The notes under the pieces: model-generated
Told to the model about the DNA's origin: nothing
Seen by the model: only the letters and a program-made list of their open reading frames with translations
The model's database searches: none
Made by a program: the position numbers and the translations under genes
Shown: positions 1 through 11,300 of the stretch, one piece after another
Layout: each line of letters opens with the position of its first letter
Position numbering within the stretch: position 1 is the stretch's first letter
Source: Lyophyllum atratum
Lineage: Eukaryota; Basidiomycota; Agaricomycetes; Agaricales; Lyophyllaceae
Reading direction: 5' to 3'
Assembly: GCA_014905825.1 (NCBI GenBank)
Contig: JACGCN010000038.1
Location: 428,353 to 492,352, forward strand
DNA: 64,000 nt

Positions 1-3000
1 ACCACGCCCGTGCTCATCCGGATACCATCGCTGTCGAGGATTTCGGGCACAAAATCACATTCGCTGAGCTCGACCGCCAGTCAAATTGTCTCGCCACCCG
101 CCTTCGTGAGAGCGGAGTCGTACCTGGCTCTCGCGTCTGCCTCCTCGTCGAACGCTCCATCCTAATGGTTGTCGGCATCCTCGCCGTCCTCAAAGCCGGT
201 GGCGCGTACGTTCCCCTCGACGGGAATGTCGTCGCTGACAAGACCCTCAACCACGCCTTGAAGGATTCTGGATCCTCCCTCGTCCTCGTACAGCGCAAGT
301 TCGTCCACCGAGTTGGCACAATGCCGATTTTCTGCCTTGAGGACTCCATTTGCGGCTCGCCGCAGAACCTGCATTGTCAGAGACCTCAGGATCTCGCCAA
401 AACCACCGACAGCGCCTACATCATCTATACGAGCGGCACCACTGGTGTCCCTAAGGGTGTTGATGTCATGCACAAGAACGTTACCAATCGTAAGTCCGCC
501 TGCATCTTGATTTGGAAGGCGCGTCCTGATGAATCCGAAAGTCGTTTGCATGGCACCTGGGAACCTAAAGATGGGACATGGTGTTCGCGTCTCACAGCTG
601 ATGAACATCTCGTTCGACATGGCGGCCTGGGTTCGTGATCTCATAACTTTGACCGTCCCCGTCGCTTACTTGTGACTTCTTTAGGAAATCCTAGGAAGCA
701 TGTGCAACGGCAGCACGCTCTGCCTCCGTGGAAAGACGTCCAAGGAGTGGCGCGCGGTAATGAAGACCGTTGACGTTGTCGTCGCGACGCCGTCTATGCT
801 TGCTCCCCATAAACCCGAGGAGTACCCCAACATCAAGGTCGTCGCAGTTGCGGGTGAGCCCTGCCCGAAGGGTGAGCATATCTCTTTGTCTTCATATTCT
901 CGACTTTTCTCATCTTGACCGGTAGCCTTGGCCGATAACTGGGCAAAGACCGTCGCGTTCTACAATTGTTGTGGTCCTACCGAGGTTGGTCCTTCCTTCT
1001 CTATTATCGCAAGTCTTTGTCTGATCATTTTGGCGGCAGATCACCATTGTTAACACGATGCACCTGCATTCGCCCGGTATTGACCTGGGCATTGGAGGAC
1101 CTACCCCGAACAACACCGTGTACGTTTTGGATGCGAACCTCAAACCTGTGAAGATTGGCGAGATGGGTGTCATGTGGGCCGGCGGCAACGGTATCACTCG
1201 AGGGTACCTAAACCTACCTGACAAAACTGCTGAGAAGTATATACTTGATCCTTTCCTCAACGACGGGTATGGTTTTGTCTGCTTTGGTTTTGGTCGCCAA
1301 CTAATCACTTTGAATTAGATCTTTCATGTTCAATACCGGAGACCTAGGGTATGTGTCCCTCTTGGTAAAGCTTTTATAACGGCTGATCGATTGTTCAGGC
1401 GCTGGCTCCCCAATGGCGACTTGGAGCATCTCGGCCGAGTTGATCACCAAGTCAAGGTGAAGGGTTTCCGCGTCGAGCTGGACGGTGTAGCCGCGGCTAT
1501 GGAGGTGCGTCTCAATTTCCGGTCCCCTTTTGAGTAATATTGACATTTCGGCTCAAAGACTACTGTTGGCGTCAAGGTCGCGACCGCGATTCTCATAGAC
1601 AGTGAACTTTGGGGGTTCTTCACCCCAGCGAACATCTCAGTAGAAGATGTCAGAGCAGCAACGAGCAAAGTTCAACCCCACTACGCTGTGCCTACGAAGT
1701 TCGTCGGTGTCGACAAATTCCCAGAGACTGCGTAAGCTGGTCGTTACACTACTTTGACACATACTCAAACCGCACCATTGCAGAAACGGGAAGTCTGACA
1801 AGAGGGCCCTCGAGCAGTTGGCAAGGGACTCGCTAAAAGTCCCTCCTACTCCAGAGCCTATTCCTCAGGCTGCCCCCGTGATCGTACAAGCGACCGCACA
1901 GATTATCTACGAAACACCCATCCACCAGAAACACGAGCCCCAGATGAGCGAGAAACCAGCTCAAGAGAGTGGCCTCGCCAGCTCCAGGGCGTCCGTCATC
2001 ACATACGACTCTACTACCACTGTCGGTGCTCCCGCCCCTGCGCAAACACACCCGATGGAAGCGCCATCCCTAAATGCGACTATGGTCAGCATCAGCCTTC
2101 CGGTCGAAAAGAAGATCGAACCATCTGCCTTGGAGGGTCAGACCTCGATCTGGGCCGGCTATGAGCAAGATATCTTGCCCGCTAAAACTGAAGGGCGAAT
2201 TGTCCGCAACCTTCGCCACCAAATATTCTATCTATACCGCCGCTTGTTCGGCATAGTCTTCATCACCAATCTCGGTCTTTTCATCTGGTATGCAGTTAAA
2301 GGCGCGAACGCCAAGGAAATCGGTCTGGTCGTTGTTGGAAACCTTTTTGGCGCTATCATGATGCGACAAGACTACGTCATCGATGCCTTCTTCGTCGTCT
2401 GCACCTCCCTTTCCAACACCTGGCCCCTTTGGATTCGCAGAATCGCTGCTCGAGTATATCACATCGGAGGGTTGCACTCCGGAGCTGGAGCTTCTGGCAC
2501 TCTCTGGTTAATCCTTTTTTCTGTCCAAGCTACCAGAGAAGTTGTGGCTGGTGTCGGAGTGAGTTTCTTCTTGTTTAGGCATCGACGTTGGGGCTAACAT
2601 GGAACCATAATAGACATCTGGAGCAACCTTGGCTATCACCTACATCATTCTCACACTTCTGCTTATGATCCTGTTATTCGCCCATCCCACCCTACGCAGG
2701 AAATTCCACGACAGCTTTGAAGTCGTTCACCGTTTTCTTGGATGGAGTGCTACTGGTCTTGTCTGGATTCAGGTTGGTGGCCCTAATCCAATATTTGTGC
2801 AAGAGTGTGCTAATAGTCTGCATAAGATCGTTCTTCTCACTAATGATTATCGTGGCGCAGTGCCTCTCCACACCGCTTTGCTTCACTCCGCTCCTCTCTG
2901 GCTCATCGCCGTTGCAACTCGTAAGGTCCTAGACTAAGGTTAACACACACCTGTTCACAGTATCGTTTTTAGTTTCATTGGCTCTTCCTTGGATGAGACT

Positions 3001-3721
3001 TAAGAAGGTGCCTGTACGCTGCGAGAAGCTTTCGAATCACGCTGTGCGGATGTATTTCGACTATGGTACGCCTGCTCTCGATATTTTAGAAGCCTTTTCT
3101 GACACTTTCAAAGCCACCCCTGGGTCAGGAAGCTTTGTCCGCTTATCAGACTCTCCTATGTCGGAATGGCACGGTTTTGCTACCATGCCCGAGCCGGGTA
3201 AAAGGGGATTCTCGCTCGTGGTCAGTAGAGCTGGAGACTGGACGTCCAAGATGATTGCGAAGCCCCCAACGCACATCTGGAAACGTGGAATTCCGACTTA
3301 TGGTGTGATGAAGATCGCGCCCTTATTCCGTCGTCTCGTTGTTGTTGCGACTGGCTCGGGAATTGGACCCTGCACCGCAGCCATCTTGGAGGGCAGAATT
3401 CCCATTCGTGTCCTCTGGACTGCTCCTAATGTTCGAGAGACGTTCGGGGACAAGCTTGTCGACTCCATTCTTGAGGCCAACCCCGAATCGGTGATCTATA
3501 GTATGTCCTCTTTCTTCTACTCCACGCTTATAATCTAATTCTATTCTACAGATACTCGGCAGCACGGCAAACCCGACATGGTCAAGCTGACATATCGCCT
3601 TGTGAAAGAGTTTAACGCTGAGGCTGTCGTCATCATCTCCAATCAAACACTGACCGAGAAAGTCGTGTATGGGATGATGAGTCGGGGAATCCCCGCATTT
3701 GGTGCCATTTGGGACTCATGA
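1..3721 (+). CDS. A-TmpA fusion (5' end outside window): adenylation domain + ferric-reductase-like membrane flavoprotein
   Basis: Fourteen visible exons (3-489, 542-630, 685-871, 926-984, 1040-1266, 1319-1348, 1399-1504, 1559-1731, 1784-2558, 2614-2772, 2827-2920, 2973-3065, 3114-3500, 3552-3721) sum to 1011 codons plus stop. The first half is an NRPS-type A domain: A3 YIIYTSGTTGVPKG, A4 SFDMAAWE, A5 NCCGPTE, A7 FNTGDLG, A8 GRVDHQVKVKGFRVELDG, A10 NGKSDKRAL. No carrier (LGGxS) motif follows. A Pro/Ser-rich linker leads to a membrane region with several hydrophobic helices and conserved His (GGLHSGAGASG, VVHRFLGW). The end is a ferredoxin-reductase-like unit with a FAD-type SEWHGFATMPEPG and a dinucleotide motif ATGSGIGPCTAAI. 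Such proteins recall Aspergillus TmpA. By inference the A domain activates an acid at the membrane, with product unknown. The N-terminus lies beyond the left edge. Confidence 0.85.
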
Positions 3722-4589
3722 ATTGAAACAACGGACTATCAAATATTTAATCTTTCTTTCTGTCTTGACCAAGCACTTGTAAGTATACAACATATCACTA
3801 TCACTATTGTACCATCCTTTCGACAAGTGAATACATCATCTAATTTACAGCGATTTCGAACTGAAGAGCGGCAAACACGTTCTCCATAGCTAGCCTTAAG
3901 GCACTCGGTGTATGCGTCCACTTGGTTTTCAAGGCGTCCTTTATGATAATGGTGGTCGTTAAGCGCCCTCCCAGTCGATTCAAAACGATTTCCTGAGCAG
4001 ATTCGGCAGTCTATGGGCTCAAGCAACGCTCAGGCCAGGCTCTTGAAGCTGTCCGCGCTTGAGTCTGGCTGCTTATTGCATTCTCGATGGCATACAAGAC
4101 ATACGAGCGCTGTACTTGCCCCCACACTACTGTCCTGTTGGTGCAAGCTACATATTCAGGCTTTGCCACTGAGCACTGTGATAATGTCGAGCAGTATCGA
4201 AGGGCCCTGCAAAAGCTGCGACTTCAAGCAAGCGGAGCGCTGATGCATGATGCCCGAATCGCGTGATAGCTCTGGTCACAAGTCATCTTCTACTACTAGA
4301 ATGGCTGGTTCGTCCTCATCCACTAAGATACGATCACACCACCAAACATACGATGGATGTCCGCCATAACTTGGATCACAGCGGCGGAGAGAAACCGGTT
4401 CATTGGATGAGCTACAACGAGTACGAGGGCCCAGGCAAAACCACTGATGGTCGTGCTTTCATGATCTCTGTTGTTTTCGACGGTGCGACGTATGATGACT
4501 TCTCTGGAAACAGGATCGTTATCGTCTGCAGAGAGAGCCGATTGTTGAACTCCATTGTGCGTATCTTCAGTGCTTGAGTATGTAAACTC
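3722..4589. other. intergenic, no gene seen
   Basis: Between the first A-TmpA gene and the F-box-like gene. Short open frames exist on both strands, but none has splice structure or recognisable protein character. Confidence 0.5.
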
Positions 4590-6351
4590 ATGGCGCACCA
4601 GAAAATTAAAGATTGTCTGGATTTAAGGCGGTTTAAAGTCAAGCACAACCCTGGAGCATATCGTGCCACACTTTCACGTAATCGGGCCTTACACGAAGGT
4701 GCAGAACAGTCTTCAGAATCCAGGCCGAAGCGTTCAGCTGGTATCTGCACGGTCGTATTTGAATTGGTCGAAAACGTCCAGCCATCTATCATCCCCGACG
4801 TCTTGATGCAGCTGGTACTGCTCTCCGAAAAGCCGTTAGATCACAATATGCGAATTGTCTACGACCATACCAGGATATGGACTTCTACCCGTAGGAGTGC
4901 CGTTCTCCTCCTTCAAAGCAGTCACGCGTTTCGTTCTCGGCGGCTAAGTACAGTGTCAGTACACCGACGAGTCGATCCTTCAGGGATGCTTGTCCACGCC
5001 CTTCGCATTCTCCCGGTATACCAGAGTCGACCAGTTTATATCCACCTGCCCCCTACCGTTCTTACCTGCGTCGCTCGGTTTGCTTTTGGAGATCGAAAAG
5101 TAGGCTGGCGCGGAGGGCTGATGTCCTTCGGATTAGTCTGCAAAGCATGGACTCCTTTGCTGGACCTTTTCTTCCAGAAGTTCTACAATCCTCACTTTCT
5201 CGATGTCGATCAAGCCGATGCTGCAAAAGTCTCCCGATCATTGGAGATGAGGCCGGAGAGAGGAGCTCTCATGGAAAAATTCTCTCCGTACGATTATCGG
5301 CTACATTTCTTGAACAGTACAGACGACTGGAAAACTTTTTGGCGGTCGCAGAATATCATATTGGGCCTCGCACCTGCCATAAAGGATCTTCACTTATCCT
5401 GCACCCACCAATCGCTTTTCAGAGATTTCGTTACAACTCTCTCCCTGCTGAAAAATGTTCAGAATTTCAGGGTAACCGGCCCGCCAAGTGTGTGCTCTAC
5501 AGTCGAGGCGTCCGTTGAGTTGCGCAGCCTGGACGCGGCTGATATTCAGAGCATCATTTCGCATTGGACGCAGCTTAGGTCTCTCAGTCTTTTCAATTGG
5601 AATCTCATCGTCGACACGAGCATGAAGTGAGTTACTCGGAGGTTTTTTTAAGACTTGACTCCAACTATCGTTGTCTTTCTCCGTTTTAAGTCCACAGTCC
5701 ACGGAGAAGTCAGAAGCTGAGGTACGTAAACTCACACAAAAGTTGCACAAAAGCTTGTTTTCCTTACCGCTCCTCTAGAAACCTCAGGCAGCTAAACTTA
5801 CGTGCAGGATCAATGTTCTGAGACTCCACAATGGTATTCTCGCCGGTCCGCAGCTCCTCGCTTTCGCAAGCCCGGCCCACTCCATATCAAGCCTTCACAC
5901 AGTCGATATATGTAATATCCAGGGCCTCAGTAACTGTGAGCTGTTAGCTTTCTTTTCACAGATCGCAGCTAGCCTCGAATCCCTTTCCATCCATGGCTGC
6001 ACCATCTCTCGCGGTCCTGGCGAAGAATATGCTCTGGACACCGTCATTTCCAAAATGGTACGTATTCATAACCTCCAGAGCGATGGCGATATCGCTACCG
6101 CCATGGTCCTATCAAGAAAGGTTCGAAGGGAGAAGGGAGGCTGTCAGAAGAAGGATACCATTACAATCACTTACTCTCCCTCCATGAAGCTGCGAAGTTT
6201 AGTTGAAGCTTTGGAGGTTTGTTATTGGGACTCCGTACACGTAACTTGGAGTGGCGCGATTGACGATAGCTTACTGGAGAAGGCTCTGGCGGTCACTGAT
6301 TTGAGGGGTATCAACTTCACTTTGGCAGCTTTCGGTCGGCGCGTCGAGTAG
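4590..6351 (+). CDS. F-box / leucine-rich-repeat-like protein
   Basis: Model of three exons (4590-5626, 5698-5721, 5808-6351) giving 534 residues; the sum is a multiple of three, but the second intron boundary and the true start are uncertain. An F-box-like stretch lies near residues 150-200 (LPPTVLTCVARFAFGD followed by GLVCKAWTPLLDLFFQKF). After it come irregular leucine-rich segments such as LRSLSLFNWNLIV and LRINVLRLHNG, and the tail ends AFGRRVE. Agaricomycetes carry very large families of such F-box proteins, thought to act as substrate receptors of SCF ubiquitin ligases; the substrate cannot be told. It lies between two members of the A-TmpA family on the same strand. Confidence 0.6.
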
Positions 6352-7372
6352 CACAGCGTGGCAATAACAAACATGTGTATTCACCTTCGTAGTACGGTCA
6401 TTGTACACTGAATGAGCGCTATCTGAGCTTGAGCGCCAGGCTGAGTGCCGTTCATAATGGGACAGAACAAAATTAACGTTCGCTCCATGCCGTCCAGTGA
6501 GGTTGATAGAGCAATCACAGTGGGAAAACGAAAGACGGAAACCCGTTAGAGACTTGGATACTCGGAGACAATCATCTCGCCCACGGCTGAGCTGAGTTTG
6601 CAGAAAGCGAGAGCATCGTTGCGATGCGCCGAATACACAGGAGATGGCTTTATTGACAGAGAGTATATGTATATTGTCGGGCTGTGTGCAGCCAGATCTT
6701 GGCTCACATATTGCACGAGGGTTCACGACTTGCTGCGAGAACGAAATCTTGAGCAGAGAAGAGTGCGCTTTGGAAAACAGTGCGACGGCATCGAGGAAGG
6801 AGAGCATTACAGCTGACGCACCAGAGCCGGTATATTTCCAGACGTTATTCCTTCTGCTGATACTGCCACGGAGTAATGTTGATGTCGTTGTCAAGTCTAT
6901 ATCATGATGGTGGGCAGGCAGCTTTACAGCGTGTCAATTTAGTGTGTGCTCTCCAGTCTTGGAGACAAAAGAACAGGTGTAGGTAGCATTTTGGGCAAGG
7001 AAAATTGAGAGCTACCATGAGCGGGGCCAGCAGATCTCCCTCGCCTCCGGATAGCTGTACTTGCGTGCGCTTAGAAGCCTGAAGTGTGTGGCAAGGGTGA
7101 GGTCAATATTCAACAGAAGCATCAAACGAGGCGGCGGCTCCGGGGGGATGGACATGTAATTGATGGGGCCATTTATTCTCGTGCACTCTAGAAAGAAAAG
7201 TAACCACCCCGCCTCAGACTTATATGACTAGCGAGGAATCGAAATACCGGGTAAGTGTGATACACGCCCTTGGCTTAGTATGTAAGCCAATAAGGATCGA
7301 CATTCGTCAGGTAATTGCTCACCGATCTACACAGTCGCGTTTCCGAGTTAGGATGCTAGGGTGATAGGATAG

Positions 7373-7696
7373 CTATTTTAGTTGACATGATAAGCACTCA
7401 AACAAGTGCCTCTCCGACTCCCGAGAGGAGCAGAGATGAGTTTGACAGGTCCGAAATCTAGAAGTCCCACTTGATGCGTTCCTAACTTCGGTGATCGACA
7501 AGATTCGGGACATGAGCGCAGGCGCGTTTACCACTTTAAGGTAAACCCACAACGGCAAGTGACGGTGTTTCAGCACAGAGAACGTGAGGTTGACGAGATG
7601 AGGGCAGGCGGCAATTGCCGCCGCCGCCTCGGACAGCAACGACAAATAAATCGACGTGACATCCACCCTCACCACCGGCGACCTCAACTTCAACAC
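7373..7696 (-). pseudogene. possible fragment of an F-box/LRR-like gene
   Basis: A 107-codon minus-strand open frame has the look of one leucine-rich segment of an F-box protein (AIAACPHLVNLTFSVLKH, then VVNAPALMSRILSI). No F-box, no flanking exons and no convincing start were found. It may be a decayed member of the same large family as the gene at 4590-6351, in opposite orientation. Chance similarity is possible because the composition is leucine- and serine-rich. Confidence 0.22.
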
Positions 7697-8315
7697 AATG
7701 GATCAGGTTTGCAATTATCGTACTACTGAGCAGCGAGCTAACGTTCAATGTAGATGTAGACTCATCAACTGGGGCTCAATACCGTTTAGGACTCTCATTA
7801 TAAATGCCAATTTACGTTGTTCAGTACAGACGAAAATTGCTATATTCTGCCAGTGGGCAGAGAACACAGCATATCTGATCCGTTTCCAGGGCGGCGCAGA
7901 ACCCACACTTGTTGTTTCCTTCTCAGAAACAGTAGCAGCACATCCCGACGTTTTCATTCCGTTTCTGGACTCGAAATCATCCGAGCTAAATGACAACGGA
8001 ATGACAACTTTGACAAGAAACCCACCGCTTCATTTTCTGATCCGTCTGACTAAGGCTCAAGTTCACTCCAACCTGTACCACCCACCATACACCATTGGAT
8101 ACTATAGTTGACTTGCAGCCTTCATTTACTTTGGGCTCCCTCCGTGCCATGCTACCCGATATACATCCGGAAGCGTGCTTGTTTGGTGCCTTCTCGGCTA
8201 CACCGATGACTCTTTCCAATCGGTGTCGTATACTCATCATACTTGCTCAATTCGGATTGGCACTTTGACGGCCTGGCCACTCTTCTGTTTATTCGGAAAC
8301 CCACTCATCCTTCGT

Positions 8316-8321
8316 TATAAA
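8316..8321 (+). promoter_or_regulatory. TATA-like box upstream of the A-A-TmpA gene
   Basis: TATAAA lies 55 bases before the ATG at 8376. The decayed family member has a TATATAA 53 bases before its own ATG (60923-60929), so the spacing looks conserved between family members. Function is inferred from position only. Confidence 0.4.
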
Positions 8322-8375
8322 GCATGAGGCTCGACGTTGGGATGGGCAAGTCAAGGCACTACAACCGCAGCAACC

Positions 8376-11300
8376 ATGGCAGCCAAGGTCTTCAAACAGG
8401 ATCTTCTGCAAAACCTTTCGCAGGTCGATCGCCAGCTTTTCTCGCATTTCGGCCTTGGAGATGAGGTCGCCCTGCCATTCGAATGCGTTCACCATGCCTT
8501 CGAAAACCACGTCCGCCTTCACCCTTACAGCATCGCGGTAGAGGATTTCGAATACAAGATTACCTACTTTGAACTCGACAGGCAAGCAAATTGCCTTGCT
8601 ACTCACCTTCGTTCCAAAGGCGTCAAACCTGGCTCCCGCGTTTGTTTGTTGGTCGAACGCTCCATTCTGATGGTAGTCGGGATTCTCGGTGTTCTCAAAG
8701 CAGGAGGGGCATATGTACCCCTCGACGGGAATGTCGTCGCCGACAAGACTCTTAACCACGCTTTGAAAGACTCTGGGTCGTCCCTGGCCCTTGCTCAGCG
8801 CAAGTTCGTCCACAGAATCGGAGAGATACCTATCCTGTGTCTCGAAGATACGATCTGCGAGTCTCCTTATTCCACACACTGCGCCAAGCCAAAGGACTTT
8901 GCTAGCAAGAACAACAGTGCCTATATAATCTACACAAGTGGTACGTTCCTATTTCTTTCAAATCACGGATTTTGGTTCACTATTCTTTAGGCACAACTGG
9001 CGTGCCCAAAGGTGTCGATGTTATGCACCGAAATGTTATCAATCGTGAGTCTCGAATTTTATATCCTACGCCACAGCACTCCTCACCTTCGGGTAGTTGT
9101 ATGCGTTTCTCCTGGGAACTTGAATATGGGACATGGTGTCCGAGTCTCTCAGCTCATGAATATCTCCTTCGATATGGCGGCCTGGGTACGATATTTCACA
9201 GTCACTGATTGTACCGTAAAGCTAATCAGTCACATCTTCCGTAGGAAATTCTAGGCAGCATGTGCAACGGCGCGACTCTCTGCCTTCGAGGCAAAACCTC
9301 CAAGGAGTGGCGCGCAGTCATGAAGACTGTCGATGTTGTAGTTGCTACGCCATCTATGCTCGCCCCGCACAATCCTATTGATTACCCTACCATCAAAGTT
9401 GTTGCTGTGGCCGGAGAACCGTGCCCTAAGGGTACGTTCATCTTACTTTCAGCCTTGATATGGTCTTTATATAAGATTCAGCCCTTGCCGACAACTGGGC
9501 GAAGACAGTCGCTTTCTACAATTGCTGTGGTCCCACCGAGGTACGTCACTTTCGTAGACATAACCAAGCACCTCATCTGATCAAAGACTTGTTAGATTAC
9601 AATTGTGAACACGATGCATCTCCATAAGTCTGGAAAAGAGCTGGGAATCGGAGGCCCCACCCCCAACAACACGGTCTACATACTCGACGAGAAGATGAAC
9701 CCCGTTCAAGTTGGAGAAATGGGTATCATGTGGGCAGGAGGTGGAGGTATCACCCGAGGATACTTGAATCTCCCCGACAAGACCTCAGAAAAATATCTCC
9801 GTGACCCCTTTTTGGATGATGGGTATGTGCTCTATATCAACTCGACATCTAAGCAGTGCCTCATTTATTCATCAGGTCATTGATGTTCAACACTGGTGAT
9901 CTTGGGTTTGTCTAATCGCATCTCCCGTTTGATAATTCGAGAACTAATTGCCTCTCAGACGTTGGCTTCCCAATGGAGACTTAGAACACCTTGGTCGCGT
10001 GGACCACCAGGTCAAAGTCAAGGTCTGTCTAGCCATACCCAGCGGTTGGCGCTTTAATCCCTGACATTGGTTTACAGGGATTCCGAGTTGAGCTCGATGG
10101 TGTAGCAGCCGCTATGGAGGTACGTCAGTCCTGCACGATTGTTTTTCAAAGCTAATATACGGATATAGGCGACACCGGGAGTGAAAGTAGCAACAGCCAT
10201 TCTGATCAAGGGAGAGCTCTGGGGTTTCTTCACACCGAAAGATATTTCCGTCGACGATGTTAAGGCCGCAACATCTAGCGTCCAGCCTCATTATGCTGTC
10301 CCTACCAAGTTTTTGAGCCTCGACAACTTCCCAGAGACTTCGTACGTGAATTTCTAACGTGCAATTACAGTGTATCCTGACGGTTTCACAGCAACGGGAA
10401 ATCTGATAAAAGGGCTCTCGAGAAACTTGCGCTCGAGTCTATAGAAAATCCACAAGCAGCTCCGAAAGTGAAGGCATTCAAGCAAGAACTGATCCAGCAC
10501 CTTTCGGATATGGACAAGCAGCTCTTTAACAAGTTCGGTCTTGGCGAAACTGTCCAGACGCCGTTCGAATGCGTTCACCATGCCTTCGAGCATCATGCTC
10601 GTCTTCACCCTGATAACGTCGCTGTGGAAGACTTCTCCCAGAAGATCACATACGCAGAGCTCGACCGTCAGTCCAGCTGCCTTGCGAGTCGCCTCCGTGC
10701 GAGAGGTGTCCTACCCAATTCACGCGTCTGCCTTCTGGTCGAGCGTTCTATTTTCATGGTCGTCGGCATCCTTGCCATCCTAAAGGCTGGCGCTGCGTAT
10801 GTGCCACTTGACGGAAACGTCGTTGCCGACAAGACCCTCAATCACGCCCTGAAGGACTCCGGATCCTCCCTTGTCCTCCTCCAGCGCAAGTTCACTCATA
10901 GAATTGGGTCAATGCCGATTCTGTGCCTCGAAGATTCTGTCTGCGATTCTCCTTTCCCCTCCACACATTGTGTCAAACCACAGGATCTCAGCAAGCGAGC
11001 TGACAGCGCTTATATTATCTATACCAGCGGAACCACTGGTGTTCCCAAGGGCGTAGATGTGACGCATAACAACGTCACAAATTGTGAGTGTTCTGAACTG
11101 GACTTCATATTTCATTCGACTGACTTCTTTGGCAGTGGTTTGCAACGCACCAGGAAACTTGAAGATGGGACCCGGCATTCGTGTCTCACAATTGATGAAC
11201 ATCTCCTTTGACATGGCTGCATGGGTAATCCTTTAACTCTTCGTCTTTGAAGGATCGGAGCTGAGCCCTGTTTCAGGAAATCCTGGGAAGCATGTCCAAC

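Larger units (their letters stand above)
6352..8375. other. intergenic with possible decayed F-box/LRR remnant
   Basis: No intact gene is seen over 2 kb. Apart from the minus-strand remnant at 7373-7696 and the TATA-like box at 8316, I find nothing I can support. Confidence 0.45.

Noticed and set aside
10468..11211. Separate gene starting at a GTG for the second A domain
   Set aside because: GTG is not a normal nuclear start in fungi, and the frame is continuous with the first A domain upstream.
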